A stretch of DNA of 64,000 bases from Streptomyces sp. NBC_00568 (lineage in GTDB: Bacteria; Actinomycetota; Actinomycetes; Streptomycetales; Streptomycetaceae), in the NCBI RefSeq assembly GCF_026341855.1, contig NZ_JAPENW010000001.1:3091001-3155000 (forward strand), in the 5' to 3' direction. The position numbers were made by a program, and so were the translations under genes. Within the stretch, counting starts at the first letter, position 1. Every line of letters begins with the position of its first letter. The notes under the pieces are model-generated. The model ran no database searches, was not told where the DNA came from, and saw only the letters and a list, made by a program, of their open reading frames with translations. Positions 36,417 through 46,179 of the stretch are shown in pieces.

Positions 36417-37895
36417 ATGACAGCGACATCGATGAGCAAGGGCGCCAACCTTCCCGTCGCGGCGCAGGAGGTGCGGGTCGTGCTCGGCTGGTCCGGGGGC
36501 CCCGGTGCTCCGGACGCCGATGCCTCGGCTCTGCTGCTCCGTGCGGACGGACGGGTGCGGGACGACGGTGACTTCGTCTTCTACAACCAGCCGAGACACG
36601 CCTCCGGGGCCGTGCGTCACCTGGGGAAGCGGAGGGAAGGCGGCGGGACGACGGACACCGTCGGGGTGGATCTGCGCACCCTGGAGCCGGAGATCCAGCG
36701 CGTCGTCCTGGGCGCCTCCGCCGACGGGGGCACCTTCGGCGGGCTGACGGGTCTGAGGCTGACGCTGCTCGACGCCGGGACCGGGCAGGAGCTGGCGCTC
36801 TTCGAGATGGAGGCGACGACGGAGACGGCATTCATCGGGGGTGAGCTGTATCTGCGGGGCGGCCAGTGGAAGTTCCGCGCGGTGGGCCAGGGGTACGACT
36901 CCGGACTCGCCGGCCTGGCCACCGACTTCGGGATCAGCGTCGACGAGGAGCCGGGTGCGTCCGGGAGCACGGGCCCGGGGAGCACGGGCTCAGGGGGCGC
37001 GGCGCCGGGATTCGCGGGCTCCGGAGGTTCCTCGCCCGGTACGGCCGCGGCTCCCGCGGCCACACCCGCTGTTCCGCCTCGGCCCACGATGCCGCCCCCG
37101 TCCGCCCCGGCGCCGCCTTCCGCCCCTCGCCTGATCAAGGGCGAGGACCAGTTGCCCGTGGACATGCGCAAGCGGCTCTCCCTGCGAAAGGAGCAGGTGG
37201 CGGTCAGTCTGCGCAAACACGGGGCGGTGGGTGTCAGGGCCCGCGTCATCCTGGTGCTGGACGCCTCCGGGTCGATGTCGTTCCTGTACTCGAAGGGCGT
37301 CGTGGCCGATGTGGTGGAGCGGATGGCCGCGGTGGCCGCCCAGTTGGACGACGACGGCGAGATGCAGGCGTGGACCTTCGCGTCGAACCCGGCCCGGCTG
37401 CCGGACCTCGCCGTGGGGGACCTGCCGGAGTGGCTGGAGCGCCATGTCCGGGTCGGTGAACTGACCCTCTTCCGGCGGAGCAAGAAGCCTCGGAAGGGGA
37501 TGCTGCCCGGACAGGTGGACATGCGGGCGGTCGGCATCCAGAACGAGGAGCAGAAGGTGATCGCCGAGGTCCGGACGTACGTCCGTGAGTACCCGGCCGC
37601 CGATCCCACGCTGGTGCTCTTCTTCTCCGACGGGGGTGTCTACCGCAACAAGGAGATCGAGAAGGAGCTGCGGGAGGCGGTGGACGAGCCGATCTTCTGG
37701 CAGTTCGTCGGACTGGGGCGCTCCAACTACGGCGTACTGGAGCGGTTCGACACGCTGCCGGGCCGGCGCGTCGACAATGTGGGGTTCTTCGCGGTCGACG
37801 ACATCAGCCACGTACCGGACCCGGAGCTCTACGACCGGCTGCTGTCCGAGTTCCCGTCGTGGGTGAGCGAGGCACGGCGGCTGGGCATCTTCTGA
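36417..37895 (+). CDS. TerD-domain plus von Willebrand A-domain protein (TerF-like)
   Basis: 492 aa. The N-terminal TerD domain (about 8-180) has [20 protein letters not shown], the [20 protein letters not shown] segment and the acidic Ca-binding-type D-x-D surface. A Gly/Ser/Pro linker (about 182-245) leads to a VWA domain with the MIDAS DASGS (Asp282, Ser284, Ser286) and a later FFSDGG. Proteins of this build belong to the tellurite-resistance/stress (Ter) system that links Ca2+ binding and phage/stress defence. ATG 36417 is preferred. No other ter genes are adjacent. Confidence 0.9.
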   Translation: MTATSMSKGANLPVAAQEVRVVLGWSGGPGAPDADASALLLRADGRVRDDGDFVFYNQPRHASGAVRHLGKRREGGGTTDTVGVDLRTLEPEIQRVVLGASADGGTFGGLTGLRLTLLDAGTGQELALFEMEATTETAFIGGELYLRGGQWKFRAVGQGYDSGLAGLATDFGISVDEEPGASGSTGPGSTGSGGAAPGFAGSGGSSPGTAAAPAATPAVPPRPTMPPPSAPAPPSAPRLIKGEDQLPVDMRKRLSLRKEQVAVSLRKHGAVGVRARVILVLDASGSMSFLYSKGVVADVVERMAAVAAQLDDDGEMQAWTFASNPARLPDLAVGDLPEWLERHVRVGELTLFRRSKKPRKGMLPGQVDMRAVGIQNEEQKVIAEVRTYVREYPAADPTLVLFFSDGGVYRNKEIEKELREAVDEPIFWQFVGLGRSNYGVLERFDTLPGRRVDNVGFFAVDDISHVPDPELYDRLLSEFPSWVSEARRLGIF

Positions 37896-38195
37896 CCGCC
37901 CCGATCCCGGGGGCAGCCGACGACGTCTGCGGTCCCGCACCCGGGGTAGCCCGTACGGGCCCGCTCCCGAGCCGGTCGTACGGAGCCGAGTCCGCGGCGG
38001 CCGTACGGACCGCGAGCCGTGGGGCGTACGAAATCCGGAGCCGCGGCGGGCCCTGGAACCGCTCCGGCGGCGGGCGTCCGGGACCGCGCCCCGGACGGCC
38101 GCGGCTGTCGTACGGGCCCGCTTCCGCAGCCGTACGGGCCCGCGCGCTCGCGCGGGCCCCTTTCCTCCCGTGAGCCCGGCCGTCGGCCCGGCCGG
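37896..38195. other. GC-rich intergenic region with direct repeats
   Basis: 300 bases between convergent genes. There are three copies of a GTACGGGCCCGC-like segment (about 37951, 38110, 38133) and many CGTACGG/AGCCG words. No coding signal in any frame and no tRNA were seen. It ends in the hairpin at 38136-38159. Confidence 0.5.
38136..38159. terminator. Terminator hairpin between convergent genes
   Basis: 11-bp perfect stem (GGGCCCGCGCG, 38136-38146, with 38149-38159) followed on the plus strand by CTTTCCT. Confidence 0.65.
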
Positions 38196-39053
38196 TCACT
38201 CGGGCTGGTGTTCCGGTCCCCCGAAGTCCGGGCTGCTGAAGTCCGGGCTGGAGAAGCTCGGGCGCGGGCCGGCCGCGGGTCCGCCGTCGGGGCTGCTGAA
38301 CCCCGGTCGGCCGTAGCCGAGATGGGGGATGCGGCTGGGGGCCGGTGCGGCCCGGCCCAGTGCCGCCGAGCCCGGGTCCGCGAGAGCCTCCCGGAGGAAC
38401 GGCAGGATGCCGCGCTCCAGCAGGGCGTCGTGCCAGGCCTGCCTGGCCCGGGCGACCTGTTCGGACAGTTCGCCGCCCGCTCCGGCCCGGAGCGAGGACG
38501 AGCTGTTGCGCAGCGCGGTCAGCAGCAGTCCGGCCGCGGCGACCAGAATCGCGGCCGCCGTGATCGCGCCGAAGACCCATCCGGTGGTCAGAAGAGTCGT
38601 GGCGATGACCGGCTCGGGGTCGAGCATCTTCAGGACGTATCCCACGAGCAGGAATATCGCCGCGGCTGTCCCGGCGAGGACGGGAGCGAGCACCGCGACG
38701 ACCGCGACCGCGCCGGCGCCGGCTGTCTCGGTGACCTCCCCCACGGTGGTGGCGAGCCCCATCGCGGTCGTACCCGGCTCCGTGGAGCCGACTTCCTCGC
38801 TCATGACCGCGGTGGACCGTGCCGGGCGGCGCAGTTCCTCGCGGGTCTTCACATAGTGCGCGTACTCGTCCGCCGCGGCCGTCGTGATGAGGGCCGTGGC
38901 GTTGAGCGCCATGGTGCGCAGTTGTTCGAGGTTGAGCCGCTGGCCGACAGCGGCGAGTTCCGGGCGGTGTGGTGCGGAGCGCAGCGCCTCATCGAGGATC
39001 CGCTCGTAATCCTGGCGGTCCTCGCTCAGCAGGTGCTGCGGAACGCTGTTCAT
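38196..39053 (-). CDS. Putative membrane protein, unknown function
   Basis: 285 aa from ATG 39053 (GGGGG 6 nt upstream; ATG 39059 is an alternative). An N-terminal helical, charged half (about 1-95) precedes two or three hydrophobic segments: GAVAVVAVLAPVLAGTAAAI, FLLVGYVLKML and TGWVFGAITAAAILVAAAGL. A coiled-coil-like segment follows, and then a Pro/Ser/Phe-rich tail with repeated FSSPD units (SFSSPDFSSPDFGG). I do not recognise a family. It lies between the TerD-VWA gene and the phosphatase gene, on the minus strand like the latter. Confidence 0.75.
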   Translation of the reverse strand: MNSVPQHLLSEDRQDYERILDEALRSAPHRPELAAVGQRLNLEQLRTMALNATALITTAAADEYAHYVKTREELRRPARSTAVMSEEVGSTEPGTTAMGLATTVGEVTETAGAGAVAVVAVLAPVLAGTAAAIFLLVGYVLKMLDPEPVIATTLLTTGWVFGAITAAAILVAAAGLLLTALRNSSSSLRAGAGGELSEQVARARQAWHDALLERGILPFLREALADPGSAALGRAAPAPSRIPHLGYGRPGFSSPDGGPAAGPRPSFSSPDFSSPDFGGPEHQPE

Positions 39054-39240
39054 CTGCATCCCCCGATGCTCCGTAGGGCTGGTGGCTCGCACGCTGACGA
39101 GCCGTCGGGCAGAAACGGAGGGGAGCCTGCTACGGATAAGCCGATGGTAGAGCGGTGACGGCACGCCGTGACAGGGGGTTTCCAGAAATTGGCCCCTGGC
39201 CGACGCGGTCCGCCCGGGTGGACGCCTGCCCGGCGAACGC

Positions 39241-40383
39241 TCAGATATCCAGCGGAAGTTGTTGGACCAGCAGCTTTCCGGCCATGGTCACCCCGCCGTC
39301 CATGGCGATGGCCAGCCCGTCGGCGTAGAGGTGCGGTCCTTCGACCACGGGGCCCGCGCTGTTCTCGCCTTCCTCGCCGACCTCGCCCAGCAGATACGGA
39401 ATGGGGCTGTGACCGTGGACGATGCGCGAACCGCCGTAGGCGCCGAGCAGTTCGCGGACGGCCTCGGCGCCACCGTCGTCGCGGAAGGCGAAGCGCTTGG
39501 TGAACTTGCGGAAGAGGTCCCAGCACTCGTCGGCGTCGTTGCGGGTGAGGGTTTCGCGGACGGTGTCGTTGACCGCTTCGATGGAGTCGCCGTAGTCGAG
39601 GTAGGCCGTGGTGTCGGAGTGCACCAGGAGGTGTCCGTCGACCTGTTCCATGGCGTCGAGGCGGGCCATCCACTGCAGGTGGTGGTCCTGGAGGCGGTCC
39701 ATGTCCGTCTTCTGGCCGCCGTTGAGCAGCCAGGCGGCCTGGAAGGTGGCGGTGCCCGCGCCGGAGTTGACGGGGGTGTCGCCGAACCGCTTGGCGCCGA
39801 GCAGCAGCAGCTCGTGGTTGCCCATGAGCGCCTTGCAGTAGCCGCCGGCCGCGGCCGCCTCGGCGGACAGCCGCATCACGAGGTCGATCACGCCGATGCC
39901 GTCCGGGCCGCGGTCGGTGAAGTCTCCGAGGAACCACAGACGCGAGGTGCCGGCCGACCAGCTGCCCGCGGCGTCGACGAGGCCCTTCTCCTGGAGCGCG
40001 GCGACGAGCTGGTCGAGGTAGCCGTGCACATCGCCGACGACGTACAGCGGCCCGGGGCCGCCGCCGGGAGCCGGGGCGGGCACTGCGACGGGGTCGACGG
40101 CGACCTGAAGAGTGTCACCCCGATGGATGACCGGCAGATCGCGCTGTGTGGGGGTGTACCCCTCGGAGAACTCCCCCGGGAACTGCTCGGAGGAGTCCAC
40201 GGACGCGTACGGGGAGGACTCTCCCGACGCGTACCGCGCAGCCTCCCCCACGGGTCCTGCGCTCTCGCCGTGAGGCGTGTTCTGCGCATACGGACCGGTC
40301 TCGTGGACGTACGCGGGTACCCGGAAGTCGCGCAACGTCGCCGTCCGCACCACCTCGGGTCCCTGACCGGCCCCCTGAGTCAT
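39241..40383 (-). CDS. Calcineurin-like (PPP-type) metallophosphoesterase
   Basis: 380 aa from ATG 40383 (GGAGGGG 5 nt upstream). After a 125-residue Glu/Ser/Tyr-rich tail the metallophosphoesterase core has all motifs: GDVHGYLDQL, WFLGDFTDRGPDG, MGNHELL, LLVHSDT and VHGHSP. The arrangement resembles bacterial PPP Ser/Thr phosphatases and ApaH-like enzymes. The substrate (phosphoprotein or dinucleotide) is unknown. It is upstream of the membrane-protein gene, with a gap of 187 bp. Confidence 0.88.
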   Translation of the reverse strand: MTQGAGQGPEVVRTATLRDFRVPAYVHETGPYAQNTPHGESAGPVGEAARYASGESSPYASVDSSEQFPGEFSEGYTPTQRDLPVIHRGDTLQVAVDPVAVPAPAPGGGPGPLYVVGDVHGYLDQLVAALQEKGLVDAAGSWSAGTSRLWFLGDFTDRGPDGIGVIDLVMRLSAEAAAAGGYCKALMGNHELLLLGAKRFGDTPVNSGAGTATFQAAWLLNGGQKTDMDRLQDHHLQWMARLDAMEQVDGHLLVHSDTTAYLDYGDSIEAVNDTVRETLTRNDADECWDLFRKFTKRFAFRDDGGAEAVRELLGAYGGSRIVHGHSPIPYLLGEVGEEGENSAGPVVEGPHLYADGLAIAMDGGVTMAGKLLVQQLPLDI

Positions 40384-40582
40384 CGACCCCTCCACCATCG
40401 CGCCGCATCTGCACCCGTTCGGACTGCCTGGTCGCAGCGGCCCGCGGTGTCGTCCGCCCATCATAGGAATGCGGATCGCGCCATGTGATGACCCAGGGGT
40501 GGTGAATCGGAACAGGAGCCCAGTTCACCGAGGTTTTCGCCCGAATTGGGCGGGGCTTGCCCCGCCCATGCGGTCTCGGACG

Positions 40583-41695
40583 TCAACCCGCCTCGGGTGA
40601 TCGGGGCGGACTGACCGTCGTACGGGGCGGACGGCGTTCCGACGAGGTCCGCACGATCAGCTCCGTCGGTATCACCTGCTCGACCGGTTGGTCCGATTCG
40701 ACCCCCTCGATGGCGTCGATCAGCAGCTGGACGACGGCTGTGCCGATTCGGCGCGGTTTGAGGGAGAGGGTCGTGACGGGCGGCTCGGTGTTGGCGTAGA
40801 CCGTGGACTCGCTGCAGCAGACCAGCAGCAGGTCCTCGGGGACGCGCAGACCGTAGCGGCGGGCCGCGGCCAGCAGATCGGTGCCGTTCGGGTCGAAGAG
40901 GCCGTAGACGGCGTCGGGGCGGTCGGGCCGGGCGAGAAGCCGGTCGGCGGCGACGGCTCCCGCGCACGGATCGTGCGCGGGGTAGGCCTCGTACACAGGA
41001 TCCTGGCCCACGCGCTCGCACCAGCGCAGGTACGCGGTGGTGGACAGGTGGGTGTACGTGTCCGTCGTGGTGCCGGTGAGGAGGCCGATGCGGCGCGCTC
41101 CCGCGGCGGCCAGGTGGTCGAGGATGCCGAGGACCGCGGCCTCGTGGTCGTTGTCCACCCAGGCGGTGACCGGGAGCGATCCCGCGGGGCGGCCGTCGGA
41201 GACGACCGGCAGACCCTGGCGGACCAGTTCGCTCACGACCGGATCGTGGTCGGACGGGTCGATGACCACGGTTCCGTCCAGGGCGACGTTCGACCACACG
41301 TCGTGGCGGGAGGTCGCGGGAAGGATGACCAGGGCGTATCCCCGGGCGAGCGCGGCCGAGGTGGCGGCTCTGGCCATTTCGGCGAAGTACGCGAACTCGG
41401 TGAAGGTGAAAGGTTCATCCCCGTACGTCGTCACGGTCAGGCCGATCAGGCCCGACTTGCCGGTACGGAGGGTTCGGGCCGCCGCCGACGGGCGATAGCC
41501 CAGCCGGTCGGCGACTTCGCGGACATGGCGTCGGGTGGCGTCCGGGAGCCGGCCCTTGCCGTTGAGGGCATCGGACACAGTCGTGATGGAGACCCCTGCT
41601 GCCGCGGCCACGTCTCTGATGCCCGCCCGGCCCGGCCGACCGCCTCGGCGGGAGGTCTCCGCCCGGCTCACCTGGTGCTTCCCTGCTGCTGTCAT
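40583..41695 (-). CDS. LacI-family transcriptional regulator
   Basis: 370 aa from ATG 41695. The HTH is GIRDVAAAAGVSITTVSDALN followed by the hinge helix region GYRPSAAARTLRTGKSGLIG, then a periplasmic-binding-like domain (LTGTTTDTYTHLST, AVYGLFDPNGTDLLAAARR). A basic N-terminal tail of about 25 residues is present. Members usually respond to a sugar or nucleoside. No transport operon is adjacent; it is divergent from the aminotransferase gene. Targets are unknown. Confidence 0.9.
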   Translation of the reverse strand: MTAAGKHQVSRAETSRRGGRPGRAGIRDVAAAAGVSITTVSDALNGKGRLPDATRRHVREVADRLGYRPSAAARTLRTGKSGLIGLTVTTYGDEPFTFTEFAYFAEMARAATSAALARGYALVILPATSRHDVWSNVALDGTVVIDPSDHDPVVSELVRQGLPVVSDGRPAGSLPVTAWVDNDHEAAVLGILDHLAAAGARRIGLLTGTTTDTYTHLSTTAYLRWCERVGQDPVYEAYPAHDPCAGAVAADRLLARPDRPDAVYGLFDPNGTDLLAAARRYGLRVPEDLLLVCCSESTVYANTEPPVTTLSLKPRRIGTAVVQLLIDAIEGVESDQPVEQVIPTELIVRTSSERRPPRTTVSPPRSPEAG

Positions 41696-42163
41696 GGCGA
41701 GCCGATAGTAGGGCTCATGCGGTGGGGTAGTGCGGACGCATATGCACGCGTTGACAGGCACGTTTCTGCATGATCGAGATGGGCTAACTCCCTTTGAAGT
41801 GAAGGCAGTTGAACGATCCAATGCCAGGACGTGACTTGTCGGCACGCATGGGCCTGCCAACTGGGCCATGTTTCGAAGAGGTCTCAACTCACCTGTACGA
41901 GGGATGCGCGCCACGGCGTGAGCCACCGGCGCATGTGACGGCTGTCGGCGCGCCCCCTTTTCGTACGACTTCGTACGCGGATGACCGCCGGTCGTGCGAC
42001 GCGGACGGCCGGGTCCCGCGTATGTGAATGATCACCTGGTCGGACACAAGGTGGTGTCCGGTTGTCCACAGGCCATTCGCAGGAGCGCCGAATCCTCATA
42101 AGGTGAGAAGCATTGGTAGCCGGTGGTGGTCATGAGCCGCTGGTGGTCACGAGGAGGACTGCG
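41696..42163. other. Intergenic region between LacI and hisC-like genes
   Basis: About 470 bases without a supported gene. It contains a perfect Streptomyces DnaA box TTGTCCACA at 42062-42070, a small hairpin GGACAC/GTGTCC near 42042-42058, and two CGTACG words around 41963-41978. A GAGGAGG ribosome binding site for the next gene is at its end. Confidence 0.5.
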
Positions 42164-43240
42164 GTGAGCGAGACGAGCCCCAAGCTGCGTGCGGAGCTGG
42201 CGGGGATCCCCACCTACAAGCCCGGCAAGCCTGCCGCGGCCGGTGCCGTGGCGTACAAGCTGTCCTCCAACGAGAACCCGTATCCGCCGCTGCCCGGGGT
42301 GATCGAGAGCGTCACGGCGGCGACCGGGTCGTTCAACCGTTACCCGGACATGGCGTGCACCGGGTTGATGAACGAGCTGGCGGACCGGTTCGGCGTCCCG
42401 GTCTCCCACCTGGCGACCGGCACCGGCTCGGTCGGTGTCGCGCAGTCGCTGCTGCAGGCCACGAGCGGTCCCGGCGACGAGGTCATCTACGCCTGGCGGT
42501 CCTTCGAGGCGTACCCGATCATCACGCAGATCAGCGGGGCGACCTCGGTGAAGGTGCCGCTGACCCCGGGCGATGTGCACGACCTGGACGCGATGGCCGA
42601 AGCCATCACCGAGCGGACCCGGCTGATTTTCCTCTGCAACCCGAACAACCCGACCGGCACCGTGGTGCGCCGGGCCGAGCTGGAGCGGTTCCTGGACCGG
42701 GTGCCGAGCGATGTACTGGTCGTCCTGGACGAGGCGTACCGCGAGTTCATCCGTGACGTCGAGGTGCCGGACGGTGTGGCGATCTACCGTGACCGGCCCA
42801 ACGTCTGTGTGCTGCGTACCTTCTCCAAGGCGTATGGACTGGCCGGTCTCCGGGTCGGCTTCGCGATCGCTCATGAGCCGGTGGCGGCGGCGCTGCGCAA
42901 GACGGCGGTGCCGTTCGGCGTGAGCCAGCTGGCCCAGGACGCCGCCGTGGCGAGCCTGCGCGCCGAGGACGAACTGCTCGGCCGGGTCGGCTCGCTGGTC
43001 TCCGAGCGCACCAGGGTGGTCGACACGCTGCGCGATCAGGGCTGGACCGTGCCCGAGACGCAGGCCAACTTCGTATGGCTGCGGCTGGGGGAGCGCACCC
43101 TCGACTTCGCCGCCCACTGCGAGCAGGCCGGTGTCGTCGTGCGTCCGTTCGCCGGCGAGGGAGTCCGCGTCACCATCGGCGAGACCGAGGCGAACGACAT
43201 CTTCCTGAAGGCGACCGAGAGCTTCCGCAAGGAGCTGTAG
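42164..43240 (+). CDS. Histidinol-phosphate / aromatic aminotransferase
   Basis: 358 aa from GTG 42164 (GAGGAGG 7 nt upstream). A fold-type I PLP enzyme: [15 protein letters not shown] at the substrate entry, [25 protein letters not shown], and PLP lysine in [16 protein letters not shown]. It transfers amino groups from glutamate to imidazole-acetol phosphate or aromatic keto acids. A stand-alone copy outside the his operon suggests the aromatic (Pat-type) role, so hisC is not asserted. It ends before a hairpin at 43295-43331. Confidence 0.85.
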   Translation: MSETSPKLRAELAGIPTYKPGKPAAAGAVAYKLSSNENPYPPLPGVIESVTAATGSFNRYPDMACTGLMNELADRFGVPVSHLATGTGSVGVAQSLLQATSGPGDEVIYAWRSFEAYPIITQISGATSVKVPLTPGDVHDLDAMAEAITERTRLIFLCNPNNPTGTVVRRAELERFLDRVPSDVLVVLDEAYREFIRDVEVPDGVAIYRDRPNVCVLRTFSKAYGLAGLRVGFAIAHEPVAAALRKTAVPFGVSQLAQDAAVASLRAEDELLGRVGSLVSERTRVVDTLRDQGWTVPETQANFVWLRLGERTLDFAAHCEQAGVVVRPFAGEGVRVTIGETEANDIFLKATESFRKEL

Positions 43241-43294
43241 TCGTCCGGCGGAGCGCCTGCCCGGGGTCTCCGGGGCGTCCGCCCGTGAGCCGGA

Positions 43295-43331
43295 AAGGGC
43301 CCCGTACGCGTTCCCCGCGTACGGGGCCCTT
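43295..43331 (+). terminator. Terminator behind the aminotransferase gene
   Basis: Perfect 16-bp stem (43295-43310 with 43316-43331) and 5-nt loop with AAGGG/CCCTT ends, 55 nt past the stop codon; it isolates the cyd operon. Confidence 0.85.
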
Positions 43332-43451
43332 CGGCGTGTGTGCGATCCGGGAGATCACGGGCGGGAAGAGCCGGGAAGCCTCGCGCACGCCATGGGGCGA
43401 CCGGTCCCTACCTTTTGGGGCCCATCGGTCCCGCTGAGGGACCCCCCACCC

Positions 43452-43481
43452 TTCACCCGTCGAACGGGTATGCGTCATAAT
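43452..43481 (+). promoter_or_regulatory. Candidate cydA promoter
   Basis: TTCACC (43452-43457) and CATAAT (43476-43481) with 18-bp spacing; transcription would start near 43488, just before the Rex operator. Confidence 0.45.
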
Positions 43482-43491
43482 TGCTTGTGAA

Positions 43492-43507
43492 TGTGAACGC
43501 GTTCACA
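43492..43507. promoter_or_regulatory. Rex operator (NADH/NAD+ redox repressor site)
   Basis: TGTGAACGCGTTCACA, a perfect 16-bp palindrome that equals the Rex operator described for S. coelicolor cydABCD. It lies 85 nt upstream of cydA and just downstream of the candidate -10 box. Rex releases it when NADH rises under oxygen limitation. Confidence 0.93.
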
Positions 43508-43591
43508 AGCGTGTCCTGTTCCTCCCGTGATGTCTGCGATAAAGCGGGCAAACTGCCGCTGTGACCACGGCGACGTAAGGAGACTGACGAC

Positions 43592-45100
43592 GTGGAATTG
43601 GCTTTGGCGCCGGAGACTCTGGCGCGATGGCAGTTCGGCATTATCACCGTCTACCACTTCCTCTTCGTTCCCTTGACGATCTCGCTCGCCGCGCTCGTCG
43701 CCGGCCTGCAGACAGCCTGGGTGCGTACGGAGAACCAGAAGTACCTCAAGGCCACCAAGTTCTGGGGCAAGCTGTTCCTGATCAACATTGCGATGGGTGT
43801 CGTCACCGGCATCGTGCAGGAGTTCCAGTTCGGTATGAACTGGTCCGCCTACTCGCGGTTCGTCGGCGACATCTTCGGAGCCCCGCTCGCCTTCGAGGCT
43901 CTGATCGCCTTCTTCTTCGAGTCCACCTTCATCGGGCTGTGGATCTTCGGCTGGGACAGGCTCCCGAAGAAGCTCCACCTCGCCTGCATCTGGATGGTCT
44001 CCATCGGCACGATCCTGTCGGCGTACTTCATCCTCGCGGCCAACTCGTGGATGCAGCACCCGGTCGGCTACCGGATCAACAAGGCGAAGGGGCGCGCCGA
44101 ACTCACCGATTTCTGGCACGTGCTGACCCAGAACACCGCGCTGGCCCAGGCGTTCCACACCCTCACGGCGGCCTTCCTGACGGGCGGCGCCTTCATGGTG
44201 GGCATCGCCGCGATCCACCTGGCCCGCAAGCGGCATGTGGCCGTCATGAAGACCTCGCTGCGGCTCGGCCTCATCACCGTCATCATCGGCGGTCTGCTCA
44301 CGGCGATCAGCGGCGACACCCTCGGCAAGATCATGTTCAAGCAGCAGCCGATGAAGATGGCCGCCGCCGAGGCGCTGTGGGACGGTCAGGACTCCGCGCC
44401 GTTCTCGATCTTCGCGTACGGGGATGTCAGCAAGGGCCACAACACCGTCGAGCTGTCCATCCCGGGGATACTGTCGTTCCTCGCCGACGACAACTTCAAC
44501 TCGTACGTCCCCGGCATCAACGACACCAACAAGGCCGAGCAGGAGAAGTACGGCCCCGGCGACTACCGCCCCATCATCCCGGTCACCTTCTGGGCGTTCC
44601 GCTGGATGATCGGCTTCGGGATGGCGTCCTTCCTGATCGGCATCGTCGGGCTCTGGCTGACCCGCAAGAAGTTCATGCTGCCGCAGCACCTGAGGGTCGG
44701 CGAGGACGAGGCACCGCATCTGGTCCTGTTCAAGAACAAGGCACTGGGCCCGAAGCTCACCAAGTGGGGCTGGCGCATCGCCATCTGGACCCTGGGCTTC
44801 CCGCTGATCGCCAACTCCTGGGGATGGATCTTCACCGAGATGGGCCGCCAGCCGTGGGTCGTGTACGGCGTTCTGCAGACCCGGTTCGGGGTCTCCCCCA
44901 GCGTTTCGCAGGGCGAGGTCATCACGTCGATGACCGTCTACACGCTGCTCTACGCGATTCTCGCCATCGTCGAGGTCAAACTCCTCGCGAAGTACGTCAA
45001 GGCAGGGCCACCCGAGCTCACCGAGTCCGACCTCAACCCGCCCACCAAGATCGGCGGCGACTCCAGTGACGCCGACAAGCCGATGGCTTTCTCCTACTAG
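43592..45100 (+). CDS. cydA: Cytochrome bd ubiquinol/menaquinol oxidase subunit I
   Basis: 502 aa. It is the heme-carrying subunit of the high-affinity bd terminal oxidase in the cell membrane. ARWQFGIITVYHFLFVPLTI contains the heme b595 ligand (His22). GWIFTEMGRQPWVVYGVLQT is the GRQPW family motif (heme d/quinol side), with about nine TMs in all. GTG 43592 follows AAGGAG. It is first in cydA-cydB-cydCD, under Rex control. Confidence 0.97.
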   Translation: MELALAPETLARWQFGIITVYHFLFVPLTISLAALVAGLQTAWVRTENQKYLKATKFWGKLFLINIAMGVVTGIVQEFQFGMNWSAYSRFVGDIFGAPLAFEALIAFFFESTFIGLWIFGWDRLPKKLHLACIWMVSIGTILSAYFILAANSWMQHPVGYRINKAKGRAELTDFWHVLTQNTALAQAFHTLTAAFLTGGAFMVGIAAIHLARKRHVAVMKTSLRLGLITVIIGGLLTAISGDTLGKIMFKQQPMKMAAAEALWDGQDSAPFSIFAYGDVSKGHNTVELSIPGILSFLADDNFNSYVPGINDTNKAEQEKYGPGDYRPIIPVTFWAFRWMIGFGMASFLIGIVGLWLTRKKFMLPQHLRVGEDEAPHLVLFKNKALGPKLTKWGWRIAIWTLGFPLIANSWGWIFTEMGRQPWVVYGVLQTRFGVSPSVSQGEVITSMTVYTLLYAILAIVEVKLLAKYVKAGPPELTESDLNPPTKIGGDSSDADKPMAFSY

Positions 45101-45120
45101 GCTCAGGGAGCTGCTGAGTC

Positions 45121-46128
45121 ATGGAACTTCACGACGTCTGGTTCGTACTCATCGCGGTCCTCTGGATCGGCTACTTCTTCCTGGAGGGCTTTGATTTCGG
45201 AGTCGGCATCCTCACCAAGCTGCTGGCCCGCGACCGCACCGAGAAGCGGGTGCTGATCAACACGATCGGTCCCGTGTGGGACGGCAATGAGGTGTGGCTG
45301 CTCACGGCCGGCGGCGCGACCTTCGCGGCCTTCCCCGAGTGGTACGCCACGCTCTTCTCGGGCTTCTATCTGCCCCTGCTGATCATCCTGGTCTGTCTGA
45401 TCGTGCGCGGTGTCGCCTTCGAGTACCGGGCGAAGCGCTCCGAGGAGCACTGGCAGCGCAACTGGGAGACGGCGATCTTCTGGACGTCCCTGATCCCGGC
45501 GTTCCTGTGGGGTGTGGCCTTCGGCAACATCGTGCGCGGAGTGAAGATCGACCGGAACTTCGAGTACGTGGGCAACTTCTGGGACCTGCTCAACCCGTAC
45601 GCGCTTCTCGGCGGGCTGGTCACGCTGACGCTGTTCACCTTCCACGGTGCCGTATTCGTCGGCCTCAAGACGGTCGGCGACATCCGGGAGCGGGCGCGGA
45701 AGCAGGCGCTTCAAGTCGGCCTGGCCACGGCCGTGCTGGCGCTGATCTTCCTGCTCTGGACCCAGGTCGAGAACGGTGACGGCGCGTCACTGGTCGCGCT
45801 GGTCGTGGCCGTGGGAGCCCTCGTCGGGGCGCTGGTGGCGGTCAACGGCGGGCGTGAGGGGTGGGCCTTCATGCTTTCGGGGGTCACCATCGTGGCCGCC
45901 GTCGCGATGCTCTTCCTGTCGCTCTTCCCGGACGTCATGCCGTCCTCGCTCAACGAGGACTGGAGCCTCACGGTCACCAACGCCTCGTCGAGCCCGTACA
46001 CCCTGAAGATCATGACCTGGTGTGCCGCGATCGCCACGCCGATCGTCCTGCTCTACCAGAGCTGGACCTACTGGGTGTTCCGCAAGCGCATCGGCACGCA
46101 GCACATCGCCGTGGATGTGTCGCACTGA
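45121..46128 (+). CDS. cydB: Cytochrome bd oxidase subunit II
   Basis: 335 aa with about eight to nine TMs. It begins MELHDVWFVLIAVLWIGYFF, LEGFDFGVG being the CydB signature, and has GPVWDGNEVWLLTAGGATFAAFPEWYA (GNEVWL-TAGG-F-AFP). It starts 20 nt after cydA. A 24-bp palindrome containing parS follows 12 nt after its stop. Confidence 0.97.
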   Translation: MELHDVWFVLIAVLWIGYFFLEGFDFGVGILTKLLARDRTEKRVLINTIGPVWDGNEVWLLTAGGATFAAFPEWYATLFSGFYLPLLIILVCLIVRGVAFEYRAKRSEEHWQRNWETAIFWTSLIPAFLWGVAFGNIVRGVKIDRNFEYVGNFWDLLNPYALLGGLVTLTLFTFHGAVFVGLKTVGDIRERARKQALQVGLATAVLALIFLLWTQVENGDGASLVALVVAVGALVGALVAVNGGREGWAFMLSGVTIVAAVAMLFLSLFPDVMPSSLNEDWSLTVTNASSSPYTLKIMTWCAAIATPIVLLYQSWTYWVFRKRIGTQHIAVDVSH

Positions 46129-46145
46129 TTCCGACGTAGCGGCAT

Positions 46146-46159
46146 GTTTCACGTGAAAC
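46146..46159. other. parS site (ParB-binding), perfect
   Basis: GTTTCACGTGAAAC in the centre of a 24-bp perfect palindrome (46141-46164) in the cydB-cydCD gap. Confidence 0.9.
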
Positions 46160-46179
46160 ATGCCTGATGAGCCAGGGGT

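Noticed and set aside
37896..38195. tRNA or integrated-element attachment site
   Set aside because: In S. coelicolor I recall an integrated element in this part of the chromosome, but here only GC-rich repeats and a terminator are present, without tRNA or integrase.
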